From Ruegeria profundi (GTDB lineage Bacteria > Pseudomonadota > Alphaproteobacteria > Rhodobacterales > Rhodobacteraceae): a stretch of 64,000 nucleotides of DNA. This document shows, piece after piece, positions 8,724 to 17,706 of the stretch. The number at the start of each line of letters is the position of its first letter. Position 1 is the stretch's first letter. The stretch is from positions 62,001-126,000 of the forward strand of contig NZ_LQBP01000010.1 of the NCBI RefSeq assembly GCF_001507545.1, written 5' to 3'. The position numbers were made by a program, and so were the translations under genes. The notes beneath the pieces are model-generated. The model was given only the letters and a program-made list of their open reading frames with translations, searched no databases and had not been told where the DNA came from.

Positions 8724-9707
8724 ATGACCAATATCCTTGTCACCGGCGGAGCCGGATATATCGGTTCTCATGCCTGCAAGGCACTGGCGCAATCGGGTTA
8801 TACGCCAGTAACCTATGACAACCTGGTAACAGGCTGGCAGGATGCGGTAAAATTCGGACCATTCGAACAGGGTGATCTGCTGGATCGCGCCAGGTTGGAC
8901 AAGGTTTTCGCCAAGTACCGGCCCGCCGCCATCATGCATTTTGCCGCCCTTAGCCAAGTGGGTGAGGCGATGTCACAACCCGGCAAATACTGGACAAACA
9001 ACGTTACCGGCTCACTTTCCTTGATCGAGGCTGCCGTAGCCGCGGGATGTATGAACTTTGTATTCTCATCGACATGCGCAACCTATGGCGAGCATGACAA
9101 CGTTGTATTAGACGAAGACACGCCGCAAATGCCGCTCAACGCCTATGGCGCGTCGAAACGTGCCATTGAAGATATCCTGCGTGATTTCGAGGCCGCGCAT
9201 GGGCTGAACCACGTGATCTTTCGCTATTTCAATGTGGCCGGGGCCGATCCGGATGGCGAGGTCGGAGAGTTCCACCGCCCCGAAACTCATCTCGTACCGC
9301 TAATGCTGGACGCAATCGATGGGAAGCGTGACGGGCTGACCGTGTTCGGCACCGATTACGATACGCCTGACGGCACCTGCATCCGAGACTACGTGCATGT
9401 CTGCGATCTGGTGGATGCGCATGTGCTGGGGCTGAACTGGCTTGAAGACAGCAAAGGCAGCCGGGTGTTCAACCTTGGCACCGGCACCGGGTTTTCAGTG
9501 ATGGAAGTGATCAGCCATTCCAAAGCTGTAACCAATCGCATGGTGCCCTACTCCATCGGGCCACGGCGCGCGGGGGATTGCACCAAACTGGTGTCAGGTT
9601 CACACCGTGCGCATGAAGAACTGGGTTGGACACCAAGAAGATCAACGTTAGAGACGATGATCAGCGACGCATGGCGCTGGCATCAAACCGGCAACTACGA
9701 AAAATGA
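8724..9707 (+). CDS. galE: UDP-glucose 4-epimerase GalE
   Basis: Interconverts UDP-glucose and UDP-galactose, supplying galactose for surface glycans. 327 residues, the usual size. An extended SDR: NAD-binding GGAGYIGSH at 8-16, catalytic Ser in FSSTCATYGE near 116, and YGASK supplying the Tyr-Lys pair near 139. RYFNVAGADPDGEVGE and RDYVHVCDL are diagnostic of GalE. It lies 70 bp after kdsB and 7 bp before the first glycosyltransferase, inside the glycan block. Confidence 0.93.
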   Translation: MTNILVTGGAGYIGSHACKALAQSGYTPVTYDNLVTGWQDAVKFGPFEQGDLLDRARLDKVFAKYRPAAIMHFAALSQVGEAMSQPGKYWTNNVTGSLSLIEAAVAAGCMNFVFSSTCATYGEHDNVVLDEDTPQMPLNAYGASKRAIEDILRDFEAAHGLNHVIFRYFNVAGADPDGEVGEFHRPETHLVPLMLDAIDGKRDGLTVFGTDYDTPDGTCIRDYVHVCDLVDAHVLGLNWLEDSKGSRVFNLGTGTGFSVMEVISHSKAVTNRMVPYSIGPRRAGDCTKLVSGSHRAHEELGWTPRRSTLETMISDAWRWHQTGNYEK

Positions 9708-9714
9708 GCCGCAT

Positions 9715-10752
9715 GTGACGGGTTACGCAACCGATACCCTTCCACACATCAGTTGGGTCCAGAAGTACCGGTTGCGTCTGAAAAGACGACGGTTGCTCTG
9801 GCGATCTTTCCGCAGCCGCCACCAACTGACATGCCTCAAGGATCAGACCAAGCGGATCAGGCCCGGCGACGTTCTGGCCTTCACGACCCTGCGCAATGAA
9901 ATCACGCGGCTTCCTTGGTTCTTTCGCCACTATCGCGCGCTAGGGGTGGATCATTTTCTGGTGGTGGACAATGGCAGCGACGATGGTTGTGTCGAGTTTC
10001 TGCTGGAACAACCTGATGTTTCACTTTGGCAAACGTCTGCCAGCTATCGCGCAGCACGGTATGGGCTTGATTGGCTGACTTGGTTGCAAATGCGCTATGG
10101 GCACGGCCACTGGACCCTGATGGTAGACGCGGATGAGCTGCTGATCTACCCCGATCATGACCAAAACCCCCTACGCGACCTAACCGCAGCTTTGGAGCGG
10201 CGCGGCCAGATGGCACTTGGCGCGCTGATGCTGGACCTGTATCCCAAAGGCCCGCTTGGCGCTCAATCTTACAAACCCGGGACGGACCCGACAAAAGTTC
10301 TGGACTGGTTTGATTCCGGGCCCTACCGCGCGCAGCGGCAAAGCCCGATGGGAAACCTATGGGTTCGGGGCGGAGTGCGAGAGCGCATGTTCTTCACCGG
10401 GCAGCCCCGAAAGTCGCCAACGTTGAACAAGATACCACTGGTTCGATGGTCGCGGCGCTATGCCTATGTAAACTCAACCCACTCTGCCCTGCCCCGGCAC
10501 TTGAACGCGGCCTATGACGGGCCGGGCGCCGACGCTCCTTCGGGCGTTCTGCTGCACACGAAATTTTTGCCCGAAGTGGTCGCAAAGTCAGAGTCTGAGA
10601 AAACACGGCGTCAGCACTTTCACGATCCCGACCAGTTCGAGGCGTATTATGATGCCATTTGCAGCAGCCCTGACATGTGGACACCGCAGTCAGTGCGTTA
10701 TGCAGGGTGGTCGCAGCTTCAGCGCATCGGGTTGATGGGGAAAGTGCGCTGA
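9715..10752 (+). CDS. Family 2-type glycosyltransferase (copy 1)
   Basis: Predicted cytoplasmic or peripheral-membrane sugar transferase of 345 residues, of the Glyco_tranf_2_4 type. The opening is basic (KYRLRLKRRRLLWRS), followed by LRNEITRLPWFFRHYRALG and VDNGSDDG at 84-91, which bind the nucleotide sugar, and VDADE at 137-141, the DxD-like metal site. Donor and acceptor are unknown. It starts at GTG 9715, seven bases after galE stops; no upstream ATG fits. It is a clear paralogue of the next gene, with the same domain order and matching motifs such as LNKIPLVRWSRRYAYVNSTH. Confidence 0.82.
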   Translation: MTGYATDTLPHISWVQKYRLRLKRRRLLWRSFRSRHQLTCLKDQTKRIRPGDVLAFTTLRNEITRLPWFFRHYRALGVDHFLVVDNGSDDGCVEFLLEQPDVSLWQTSASYRAARYGLDWLTWLQMRYGHGHWTLMVDADELLIYPDHDQNPLRDLTAALERRGQMALGALMLDLYPKGPLGAQSYKPGTDPTKVLDWFDSGPYRAQRQSPMGNLWVRGGVRERMFFTGQPRKSPTLNKIPLVRWSRRYAYVNSTHSALPRHLNAAYDGPGADAPSGVLLHTKFLPEVVAKSESEKTRRQHFHDPDQFEAYYDAICSSPDMWTPQSVRYAGWSQLQRIGLMGKVR

Positions 10753-10822
10753 AAAGCTGCATATGCAACGAACGGCCTTAAAAAAGTTGCTTTGAAACAC
10801 GCAACGATGGCATAAAACGTCA

Positions 10823-11905
10823 ATGGCCCGGCACCACTCTGGATCGTCCAGCCCCGGGCATGCTCGCGTAAACAAAAAAAGGCTGAGCAGACGCGTGAGC
10901 CTGTTGGATTCATACCGGATGAGATTGCGGCGCAAGCGCCGTCTTGTGCGCTGCCTGCTGAAACGGCACCAGTTGCAGCCGATCTCTGACAAGACGTCTG
11001 ATATCCAGCGCGGCGATATATTGTTGATGAGCGTGCTTCGGAACGAGAAAATCCGTCTGCCCTATTTTCTGGAATACTACCGCAAGCTGGGCGTTGATCA
11101 TTTCCTGTTCGTTGATAATGACAGCGCGGACGGCTCGGGCGACTACCTTGCCAGCCAGCCTGATACCTCGGTGTGGCGCGCAAAGGCCAGTTACAAAAAG
11201 GCATCGTTTGGTCTGGATTGGTCGAATTGCCTGCTGCGGGAATATGCACACGGGCATTGGGTTCTGACGGTCGACCCGGATGAATTCTTCATCTACCCGT
11301 TTTGCGACACCCGCCCGGTCCGGGCCTTGACCGATTGGCTGGACGGCTGTGCGGTGCGCAGTTTTGGCACCATGTTGATCGACATGTACCCACAAGGGCC
11401 GGTGGACCAATACCCCTATAGCGAAGGCCAGGACCCGTTTGAAATTGCGCGCTGGTTCGATGCAGGCAATTACATGATCACCAAGAATCCAGATTATAAG
11501 AACCTGTGGATTCAGGGCGGACCACGCGCGCGGGTGTTTTTCCGCGATAACCCCGGCAAGGCACCGGCGCTGAACAAAATCCCTCTGGTCAAGTGGGATC
11601 GGCGCTATGTCTATGTCAGCTCGACCCATTCGCTGCTGCCGCGCGGATTGAACCAAGTCTATGACGAATGGGGGGGCGAAAAAACCAGCGGCGCGCTGCT
11701 GCACGCAAAGTTGATCAGCACGTTAGGTGAGAAAGCCCGTGAAGAGATGCAGCGAGGTCAACACTATCGCCGCTCGGGCGAATACCGCGCCTATGCCGAA
11801 GGGCTGGATGAAAAACCGGTTTTCTGGTGTGATCAGTCTGAGAAATACATCAACTGGCGTCAGCTTGAGATCCTCGGCCTTATGTCCAAGGGGAACTGGG
11901 CATGA
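10823..11905 (+). CDS. Family 2-type glycosyltransferase (copy 2)
   Basis: 360 residues and paralogous to the upstream gene: LRNEKIRLPYFLEYYRKLG, VDNDSADG at 97-104 and VDPDE at 150-154 repeat its signature in the same order, as does LNKIPLVKWDRRYVYVSSTH near 250. The N-terminus is again very basic (YRMRLRRKRRLVRC), which could hold it at the membrane face. The ribosome site before ATG 10823 is weak, so a start at the internal ATG 10919 is possible. It overlaps the GT14-type gene by 4 nt. The two copies have diverged considerably, consistent with different sugar specificities. Confidence 0.82.
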   Translation: MARHHSGSSSPGHARVNKKRLSRRVSLLDSYRMRLRRKRRLVRCLLKRHQLQPISDKTSDIQRGDILLMSVLRNEKIRLPYFLEYYRKLGVDHFLFVDNDSADGSGDYLASQPDTSVWRAKASYKKASFGLDWSNCLLREYAHGHWVLTVDPDEFFIYPFCDTRPVRALTDWLDGCAVRSFGTMLIDMYPQGPVDQYPYSEGQDPFEIARWFDAGNYMITKNPDYKNLWIQGGPRARVFFRDNPGKAPALNKIPLVKWDRRYVYVSSTHSLLPRGLNQVYDEWGGEKTSGALLHAKLISTLGEKAREEMQRGQHYRRSGEYRAYAEGLDEKPVFWCDQSEKYINWRQLEILGLMSKGNWA

Positions 11906-13602
11906 GCAGGCTGGGAATTGTCATGTTGGTTCACACGGCCCTGCACAGGGCCGAGCAAGTGGCACGTCACTGGACGGCATCGGGTTGTCCCGTGGTGATC
12001 CATGTGGACGGCAAAGTGCCCGAGCGGGTTTATTCCGAGTTCGCAGCCTCGTGCGCCGATAACCCGTTGATCCGGTTTTCCGAGCGTCACATCTGCGAAT
12101 GGGGACGCTGGGGGATCGTGGCGGCCTCACAAACTGCGGCGGAAATGATGCTGGAAACGTTCCCAGAGGTGCACCACGTCTATCTGTCTTCGGGTGCGTG
12201 CCTTCCGTTACGACCAGTGCAGGAATTGGCTGATTATCTTGCGGACCGGCCGCGGGTGGATTTTATAGAAAGTGCCACAACCGCTGATGTCAGTTGGACG
12301 ATCGGCGGGCTGGACCAAGAACGGTTCACGCTTAGATTTCCGTTCTCATGGCGCAACCACCGCAAATTGTTCGACCTTCACGTTAAGTTGCAGCGCACAC
12401 TTGGCATGCGCCGCAAGATTCCCGAGGGCCTCGTGCCGCATATGGGAAGCCAATGGTGGTGCCTGACGCGACAGACCTTTTCAGCCATCTTGCAGGATCC
12501 GAAACGGCAGATCTATGATCGCTATTTCCGACATGTCTGGATCCCGGATGAGAGTTATTTCCAGACATTGGCGCGCTTGTATTCAACCCATATCGAAAGC
12601 CGCTCGCTGACGCTGTCGAAGTTCGACTATCAGGGACGACCCCATATTTTCTACGACGACCATCTACAGCTTTTGCGCCGGTCAGATTGCTTCGTGGCCA
12701 GAAAGATCTGGCCGCAGGCTGATCGTTTGTATCAGGCCTTCCTGACCGATCAGAACGGTGCCATGCGACCGACCGAACCCAATCCAAGCAAGATAGACCG
12801 GGTGTTTTCCAAGGCAGTCGAACGGAGAACCCGCGGACGCGACGGGCTTTACATGCAAAGCCGCTTTCCCCGCCACGGAAGCGAGAACGGACTGACATCG
12901 TTCCCGTACTCGGTGTTTCAGGGCTTTACCGAGCTGTTCGAGGACTTTGAACCCTGGCTGGCCGAGGCCACGGGCGCCAGAGTGCACGGACATCTGTTCG
13001 ACCCCGAACGGGTCGAATTCTCGGGCGGGGCCAAGATTGTGAACGGCGCGCTCAGCAATTGCGCCGTGCTACGCGACTATAATCCTACGGCCTTTGTCTC
13101 GAATCTGATCTGGAACACGCGGGGCGAGCGGCAGTGTTTTCAGTTTGGTCCCCGAGACACCCAAAAGATCAACTGGTTTCTGGCACGGGACAAGAACGCA
13201 CAGATTTCAGTTATTACAGGGGCTTGGGCGATTCCACTTTTCCGGTCGAACATGAACTTCGCCGACATTCGTTGCGAAGCCGCACGCCTGCAACAGATCG
13301 AGACCAAGCAGCTTGAAGTTTTAGGCTCGGTCTGGACCAAGGCGCGGGTTCGAACGTGGACACTGGCAGAGTTCGTCGAGTCCCCGATGGAACCCATGCA
13401 GAGCGTGATCGAAGAGATTGGCACCCCGCGCCCCACTCATCTGTCCGAAGCGCCGAAAATGGTAGATCTGTCCGGTTTTGGGAAATTCCTGCAAAACCTC
13501 AAGAACCAAGGAATGCACCCGTATCTGATGGGGGATTTTCCGACGGATGACGTGTTCGGCGCGCAGGTTCGGCCGTTCAAGAAACCCTATCTGGTGCAAT
13601 AG
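11902..13602 (+). CDS. GT14-type glycosyltransferase with C-terminal extension
   Basis: 566 residues. The first ~260 resemble core-2/I-branching beta-1,6-N-acetylglucosaminyltransferases (GT14): HVDGK at 34-38, LSSGACLPL at 95-103, GSQWWCLTR at 182-190 and PDESYFQTL at 215-223, where the acidic pair would be the catalytic base region. No signal peptide or transmembrane anchor is visible, unlike eukaryotic GT14. Residues ~290-566 form a second domain I recognise only as a conserved extension seen with this family in Rhodobacteraceae (I believe DUF5927); its function is unknown. It overlaps the preceding glycosyltransferase by 4 nt and is followed by the sulfotransferase-like gene after 6 nt. 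Confidence 0.82.
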   Translation: MSRLGIVMLVHTALHRAEQVARHWTASGCPVVIHVDGKVPERVYSEFAASCADNPLIRFSERHICEWGRWGIVAASQTAAEMMLETFPEVHHVYLSSGACLPLRPVQELADYLADRPRVDFIESATTADVSWTIGGLDQERFTLRFPFSWRNHRKLFDLHVKLQRTLGMRRKIPEGLVPHMGSQWWCLTRQTFSAILQDPKRQIYDRYFRHVWIPDESYFQTLARLYSTHIESRSLTLSKFDYQGRPHIFYDDHLQLLRRSDCFVARKIWPQADRLYQAFLTDQNGAMRPTEPNPSKIDRVFSKAVERRTRGRDGLYMQSRFPRHGSENGLTSFPYSVFQGFTELFEDFEPWLAEATGARVHGHLFDPERVEFSGGAKIVNGALSNCAVLRDYNPTAFVSNLIWNTRGERQCFQFGPRDTQKINWFLARDKNAQISVITGAWAIPLFRSNMNFADIRCEAARLQQIETKQLEVLGSVWTKARVRTWTLAEFVESPMEPMQSVIEEIGTPRPTHLSEAPKMVDLSGFGKFLQNLKNQGMHPYLMGDFPTDDVFGAQVRPFKKPYLVQ

Positions 13603-13608
13603 CCCGCC

Positions 13609-15054
13609 ATGTCGCAAAGGTTCGACTATTTCATGATCCTTGCGGCCATGCGCACCGGGTCCAACCTGCTGGAGTTCAACCTGAATGCACTGGATGGCGT
13701 TACCTGCCACGGAGAGGCGTTCAACCCGCATTTCATTGGTCGGCTTAAATCAGAAAACCTGCTGGGTGTAACGCTGGAGGACCGCGACACGGACCCGATG
13801 AAACTGGTGCAAGCGATCAAGGATGCTCCGGGCGTGTTGAACGGCTTTCGGTTCTTTCAGGGGCACGATACGCGCGTATTAGAGTCTGTCCTGATTGACC
13901 CCCGATGTGCCAAGATCATTCTGACGCGCAATCCGCTGGACAGTTATATCTCGTTGAAAATCGCGCGGGAAACCAAGCAATGGCAGCTCAAGAATATCAA
14001 GCGCCGCCGTGAGGCGAAGGTTGAATTCGACTCACAGGAGTTTCAGGCATATCTGAATCAGCAGCAGGCATTTCAGGCGCAAACTCTAAATACCCTCCAG
14101 AGAACCGGGCAAAGCGGGTTTTATATCACGTATGACGACCTGACTGACCTGGATGTTCTGAACGGTCTGGCGGATTGGCTGGGTGTTTCAGCGCGGCTGT
14201 CTGCGATTGACGACACGATCAAGCCGCAGAATCCCGAACCACCCCTATCCAAAGTCACCAATCCCGAGGAAACTGAACGCGCCCTCACCCGGGTCGACAG
14301 TTTCAACCTGTTTCGCACACCAAATTTCGAACCCCGGCAGGGGCCAAACGTCAGCAATTACGTTGCTGCCTTCGATACCCCGTTGATGTACATGCCGCTG
14401 CGTGGTGGGCTAGCGCAGCCGGTTATTCAATGGCTGGCCGATCTTGACGCGGTCGACGTCGATAGCCTGATCAGCAATCAGAGCCAGAAGGAAATGCACC
14501 AATGGTTGTTGGCCAATCCCGGCCATCGGAAGTTTACCGTGCTGCAGCACCCTTTGGCACGGGCACATTTCACCTTTTGTTCGAATGTCCTCAGCACTGG
14601 CCCGGGAACGGATCTTCAGCGGCGCAACCAATTGCGCAACCGTTTCAAAATCCCGATCCCCGGCCAGCTTCGCGACGGGAACTATCCGGTAGATCAGCAT
14701 TACGAGGCCTTCGCAGCCTTTCTTGCCTTTCTGCGCCACAACCTGGCCGGTCAGACGCCCGTACCGGTGGATGCGATGTGGTGCAGCCAGTCTCAGGCGC
14801 TGGCTGGGATGGCCTCTTTCGCGTCGCCTGACCTGATCCTGCGCGAGGATGAGATCGCGACCGCCCTGCCGGATCTGGCCAGACGCATGGGACATGAAAA
14901 CCCACCAGAACCCAACCCTGTTGCGGCGGATGTTCCGTTCCTGCTGGCGGATATCTATGACGACAAGTTAGAGGCGCTGGCGACCGAAGCCTACCAGCGC
15001 GACTATATGCAATTCGGATTCGAAAATTGGAAACCGATTACGCGCGCAGCGTGA
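13609..15054 (+). CDS. Sulfotransferase-like protein with two domains
   Basis: 481 residues. Residues ~5-245 are a PAPS-dependent sulfotransferase fold: the 5'-phosphosulfate loop is AAMRTGSNLLE at 12-22 and the 3'-phosphate site is ILTRNPLDSYISLKIA at 104-119. Residues ~250-481 contain VLQHPLARAHFTFCSNVL (311-328), which resembles the 3'-phosphate strand-helix of another sulfotransferase family but has no recognisable P-loop. It may be a degenerate or acceptor-binding second domain. Likely role: sulfation of the surface glycan made by the upstream transferases. It overlaps the convergent transpeptidase gene by 17 nt. Confidence 0.75.
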   Translation: MSQRFDYFMILAAMRTGSNLLEFNLNALDGVTCHGEAFNPHFIGRLKSENLLGVTLEDRDTDPMKLVQAIKDAPGVLNGFRFFQGHDTRVLESVLIDPRCAKIILTRNPLDSYISLKIARETKQWQLKNIKRRREAKVEFDSQEFQAYLNQQQAFQAQTLNTLQRTGQSGFYITYDDLTDLDVLNGLADWLGVSARLSAIDDTIKPQNPEPPLSKVTNPEETERALTRVDSFNLFRTPNFEPRQGPNVSNYVAAFDTPLMYMPLRGGLAQPVIQWLADLDAVDVDSLISNQSQKEMHQWLLANPGHRKFTVLQHPLARAHFTFCSNVLSTGPGTDLQRRNQLRNRFKIPIPGQLRDGNYPVDQHYEAFAAFLAFLRHNLAGQTPVPVDAMWCSQSQALAGMASFASPDLILREDEIATALPDLARRMGHENPPEPNPVAADVPFLLADIYDDKLEALATEAYQRDYMQFGFENWKPITRAA

Positions 15055-15556
15055 TCAACGTGCCTTCGCTGACCATCGCATAAATCTCTTCGATCTCATC
15101 GTTCTTGACGGCGATGCAACCCGCAGTCCAGTCCGGTGTTTTTCTTGCACGTTTCAGTTCGGACCGCTTTTCGGGCTGGCCGTGAATGAAAATATCACCA
15201 CCCGGATCAACGCCGGCAGCTTCGGCCTGTGCAATATCCTCTGAGTTTGGATACGAAATACCCAGGGACAGGTGATAGCGACTGTTGGGGTTGCGACGGT
15301 CGATCAAATAGCTGCCTTCAGGTGTGCGCCCATCGCCGCGCCGGGTTTTGGTGCCGGTCGGCGCAAAGCCAAGATCAACTTTGTATTCCGTTAGAACACT
15401 TTCATTGTGCAGAAGATACAGCTTCCGCGCGCCCTTGTTTATGACCAACGAGGTCACCTGAGGGCCATCATAGGTCAGAAATCTCGGGCCAGCCGAGGCA
15501 CAGGCCGAAAGACCCAAAGTTGCCATAGCGCCCATTCCAAATGCTCGACGATCCAT
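15038..15556 (-). CDS. L,D-transpeptidase-fold (YkuD, YafK-like) lipoprotein
   Basis: 172 residues from ATG 15556. The N-terminus MDRRAFGMGAMATLGLSAC combines a twin-Arg start with a lipobox (LSAC), so Tat export and lipidation are both plausible. The YkuD domain has HGQPEK and the catalytic DWTAGCIAV near the end; the Arg usual after GC is Ala, as in the YafK/DpaA-like branch, some of whose members remove Lpp from peptidoglycan rather than cross-link it. So it could be a transpeptidase or an amidase. An upstream in-frame start would add 10 residues. It is convergent with the sulfotransferase-like gene. Confidence 0.82.
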   Translation of the reverse strand: MDRRAFGMGAMATLGLSACASAGPRFLTYDGPQVTSLVINKGARKLYLLHNESVLTEYKVDLGFAPTGTKTRRGDGRTPEGSYLIDRRNPNSRYHLSLGISYPNSEDIAQAEAAGVDPGGDIFIHGQPEKRSELKRARKTPDWTAGCIAVKNDEIEEIYAMVSEGTLITLRA

Positions 15557-15613
15557 GTTACACTGCCTGCTCACTTTTTTCGGCATTATGCCAGAATCGC
15601 GAAAAACTTAAAA

Positions 15614-16423
15614 TCACTTTTTAGCGTTCTGCTGCTCGGTCAGGCGACGTTCGATGCTTTCCAGCCGTTCCAGCACCTCATCACGATAGGCGTCGGTTTT
15701 CACCTCATCCTCGGCATGGTGCGCATCTTGCATCGAGTTCACGATCAGGCCAACCAACAGGTTCACCACCGCAAAGGTCGTGACCATGATAAACGGCACA
15801 AAGAACATCCAGGCATAGGGATAGACCTCCATCACGGGGCGGACAATTCCCATGGACCAGCTTTCCAGCGTCATGATCTGGAACAGCGTGTAGGCCGACA
15901 GACCCAGATCACCGAACCAGCCGGGAAACGACGCCGAGAACAGCTTGGTTGAGATCACCGCACCGATATAGAACAAAATTGCCATCAGAAGGAATACGCT
16001 GGCCATACCCGGCAAGGCCGAGATGAAGCCCTCGACCACGCGACGCAGGCGCGGCGCGACCGAGATAACACGAAGAACCCGCAAGATCCGCAGCGCCCGC
16101 AGAACCGACAGCCCGCCCGCAGTTGGAACCAAGGCAATGCCCACGACAACAAAATCGAAAATGTTCCAGCCGTTGGTGAAGAACCGCCGTCCGGTGGCAA
16201 CAAGTTTCATGGCGATTTCAGCCACAAAAATCGCGAGGCAGATTCCGTCGAGCGTCAAAATCAGGGGGCCAGCGGCCCCCATCAGAGTTGGCGACGTTTC
16301 CATCCCTAACAGGACGGCGTTAAAGATGATGACTGCGGTAATGAACCGGCTAAAATTGGGACTATCAATGACCTTCAGCAGGCGCTGATTAAATCCCATT
16401 GTGGCTGTCTCCTGTCTGGTCAT
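15614..16423 (-). CDS. NaChBac-type voltage-gated sodium channel
   Basis: 269 residues, one domain of six transmembrane helices that would tetramerise. The S4 voltage sensor has arginines at every third position (R109 to R128 in LRALRILRVLRVISVAPRLRR). The pore loop contains TLESWSM at 185-191, the Na+-selective filter of the NaChBac group and identical to that of the Silicibacter pomeroyi channel NavSp1. The C-terminal tail (EVLERLESIERRLTEQQNA) predicts the family's four-helix coiled coil. Its ATG overlaps the stop of the RNA methyltransferase (ATGA). Probable roles in marine relatives are Na+ homeostasis or motility; the sequence does not decide. Confidence 0.92.
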   Translation of the reverse strand: MTRQETATMGFNQRLLKVIDSPNFSRFITAVIIFNAVLLGMETSPTLMGAAGPLILTLDGICLAIFVAEIAMKLVATGRRFFTNGWNIFDFVVVGIALVPTAGGLSVLRALRILRVLRVISVAPRLRRVVEGFISALPGMASVFLLMAILFYIGAVISTKLFSASFPGWFGDLGLSAYTLFQIMTLESWSMGIVRPVMEVYPYAWMFFVPFIMVTTFAVVNLLVGLIVNSMQDAHHAEDEVKTDAYRDEVLERLESIERRLTEQQNAKK

Positions 16424-17649
16424 GATGCGCGTTTGTGTATGAATCGTGCTGCAAGTTCAGTATGTGATGACCATCGAAATTGGTCGACCACCTGCACCCA
16501 TTCAAGGGTATAGCCTGCGTGAACCAGCATTTTTGCATCCCGCGCAAAGGTCACGGGGTTGCATGAGACGTAGGCGATCACAGGCCGCTGCGCCTGCGCA
16601 AGCTCCGCGACCTGCGCTTCGGCACCCGCGCGGGGCGGGTCGATGACCACAGCGTCAAAGGACGTCAACTCATCGGGCATCAGCGGGCGGCGAAAAAGAT
16701 CGCGTGCTTCAACCGTGACACGCTTCAATCCCTGAGTGCGACGCCAACCCTGATCCAAGGCATCTGTCATCGCGGCTTCGCCTTCAATGGCATGCACTTC
16801 GGCTGTCTCGGCTAGGGGCAACGAGAATGTGCCACTTCCTGCGAACAGATCTACCACACGCCGAGCGCCCTTCGTTGCATGCAAAACAGCCTGTAACAGA
16901 GCCTGTTCGCCGTCTTTTGTGGCTTGCAGAAACGCACCGGGTGGCGGGACAACCCCGGCCAAGCCAAATCGCTGTACCGGGGGCTGGCGCATCGCAATCA
17001 CCTCACCATCCCAGCTAAGCCGGGCCAGCCCGTGTTTCTCGGTCGCTTGTGCCAAAGCCAATTCCAATGGGCCATCCAAAGGTTTGCCACCTTTGACAGC
17101 GACATCCAGCCCGCCTTCGGACAAGGTCAGTGTCACGGCCAACAGGCCCTTGCGGCTGCCCCCCAGAACGGCCAGTGCTTCGGCTACTGGAATGGCGGCG
17201 ATCAGGGCCGGATCCAGCAGGTGACAATCGGTAATTTCGGTGATCGTGTCCGAGGCGCGGCCGTGGAACCCGGCAAGCGTACCCTTTTTGGTCCGCCTGA
17301 CAGCGATCGTTGCGCGGCGGCGGGAGTTTGGAGGAGAGGTGTGGATCGGGCGCATGTCTGCCTGTAATCCTTGCGCGGCCAGCGCATTTCGCACCACCTC
17401 GACCTTCCAGTTGGCAACAAACGCGTCCGAAGCATGCTGCAACTGGCACCCCCCGCAGACTTTGTAATGGCGACACGGTGCCTTGACCCGTTGATCCGAT
17501 GGCGTTTCAACCCGGATATCGGTCAGGTTTTGCCCTACTAACGTGCCGCTGACCACCTCACCCGGTAAGGTGCGGGGCGCATAAACAGGACCTTCGGCAA
17601 TGCCGTCGCCCTGATGGCCCAGTCGGGTTATTGTGAATTGCTGCGTCAT
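16420..17649 (-). CDS. RlmD/RumA-like RNA m5U methyltransferase
   Basis: 409 residues, class I SAM-dependent methyltransferase for uridine C5 in rRNA or tRNA. An N-terminal TRAM-like part (1-50) is followed by iron-sulfur ligands C59, C65, C68 (CGGC) and a likely fourth at C142 (ITDCHLL). The Rossmann domain has DLFAGSGTF near 267, the DPPRAG motif near 339 and the catalytic nucleophile in SCNPVTFARD near 363. Whether the target is U1939, U747 or tRNA U54 cannot be told from sequence. It is translationally coupled to the sodium channel by ATGA. Confidence 0.9.
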   Translation of the reverse strand: MTQQFTITRLGHQGDGIAEGPVYAPRTLPGEVVSGTLVGQNLTDIRVETPSDQRVKAPCRHYKVCGGCQLQHASDAFVANWKVEVVRNALAAQGLQADMRPIHTSPPNSRRRATIAVRRTKKGTLAGFHGRASDTITEITDCHLLDPALIAAIPVAEALAVLGGSRKGLLAVTLTLSEGGLDVAVKGGKPLDGPLELALAQATEKHGLARLSWDGEVIAMRQPPVQRFGLAGVVPPPGAFLQATKDGEQALLQAVLHATKGARRVVDLFAGSGTFSLPLAETAEVHAIEGEAAMTDALDQGWRRTQGLKRVTVEARDLFRRPLMPDELTSFDAVVIDPPRAGAEAQVAELAQAQRPVIAYVSCNPVTFARDAKMLVHAGYTLEWVQVVDQFRWSSHTELAARFIHKRAS

Positions 17650-17706
17650 AGGATGCCTGATAGCGGGGCTTAAACCCCAACGAAACCCCGTTGCGCGCTT
17701 GGCCCG

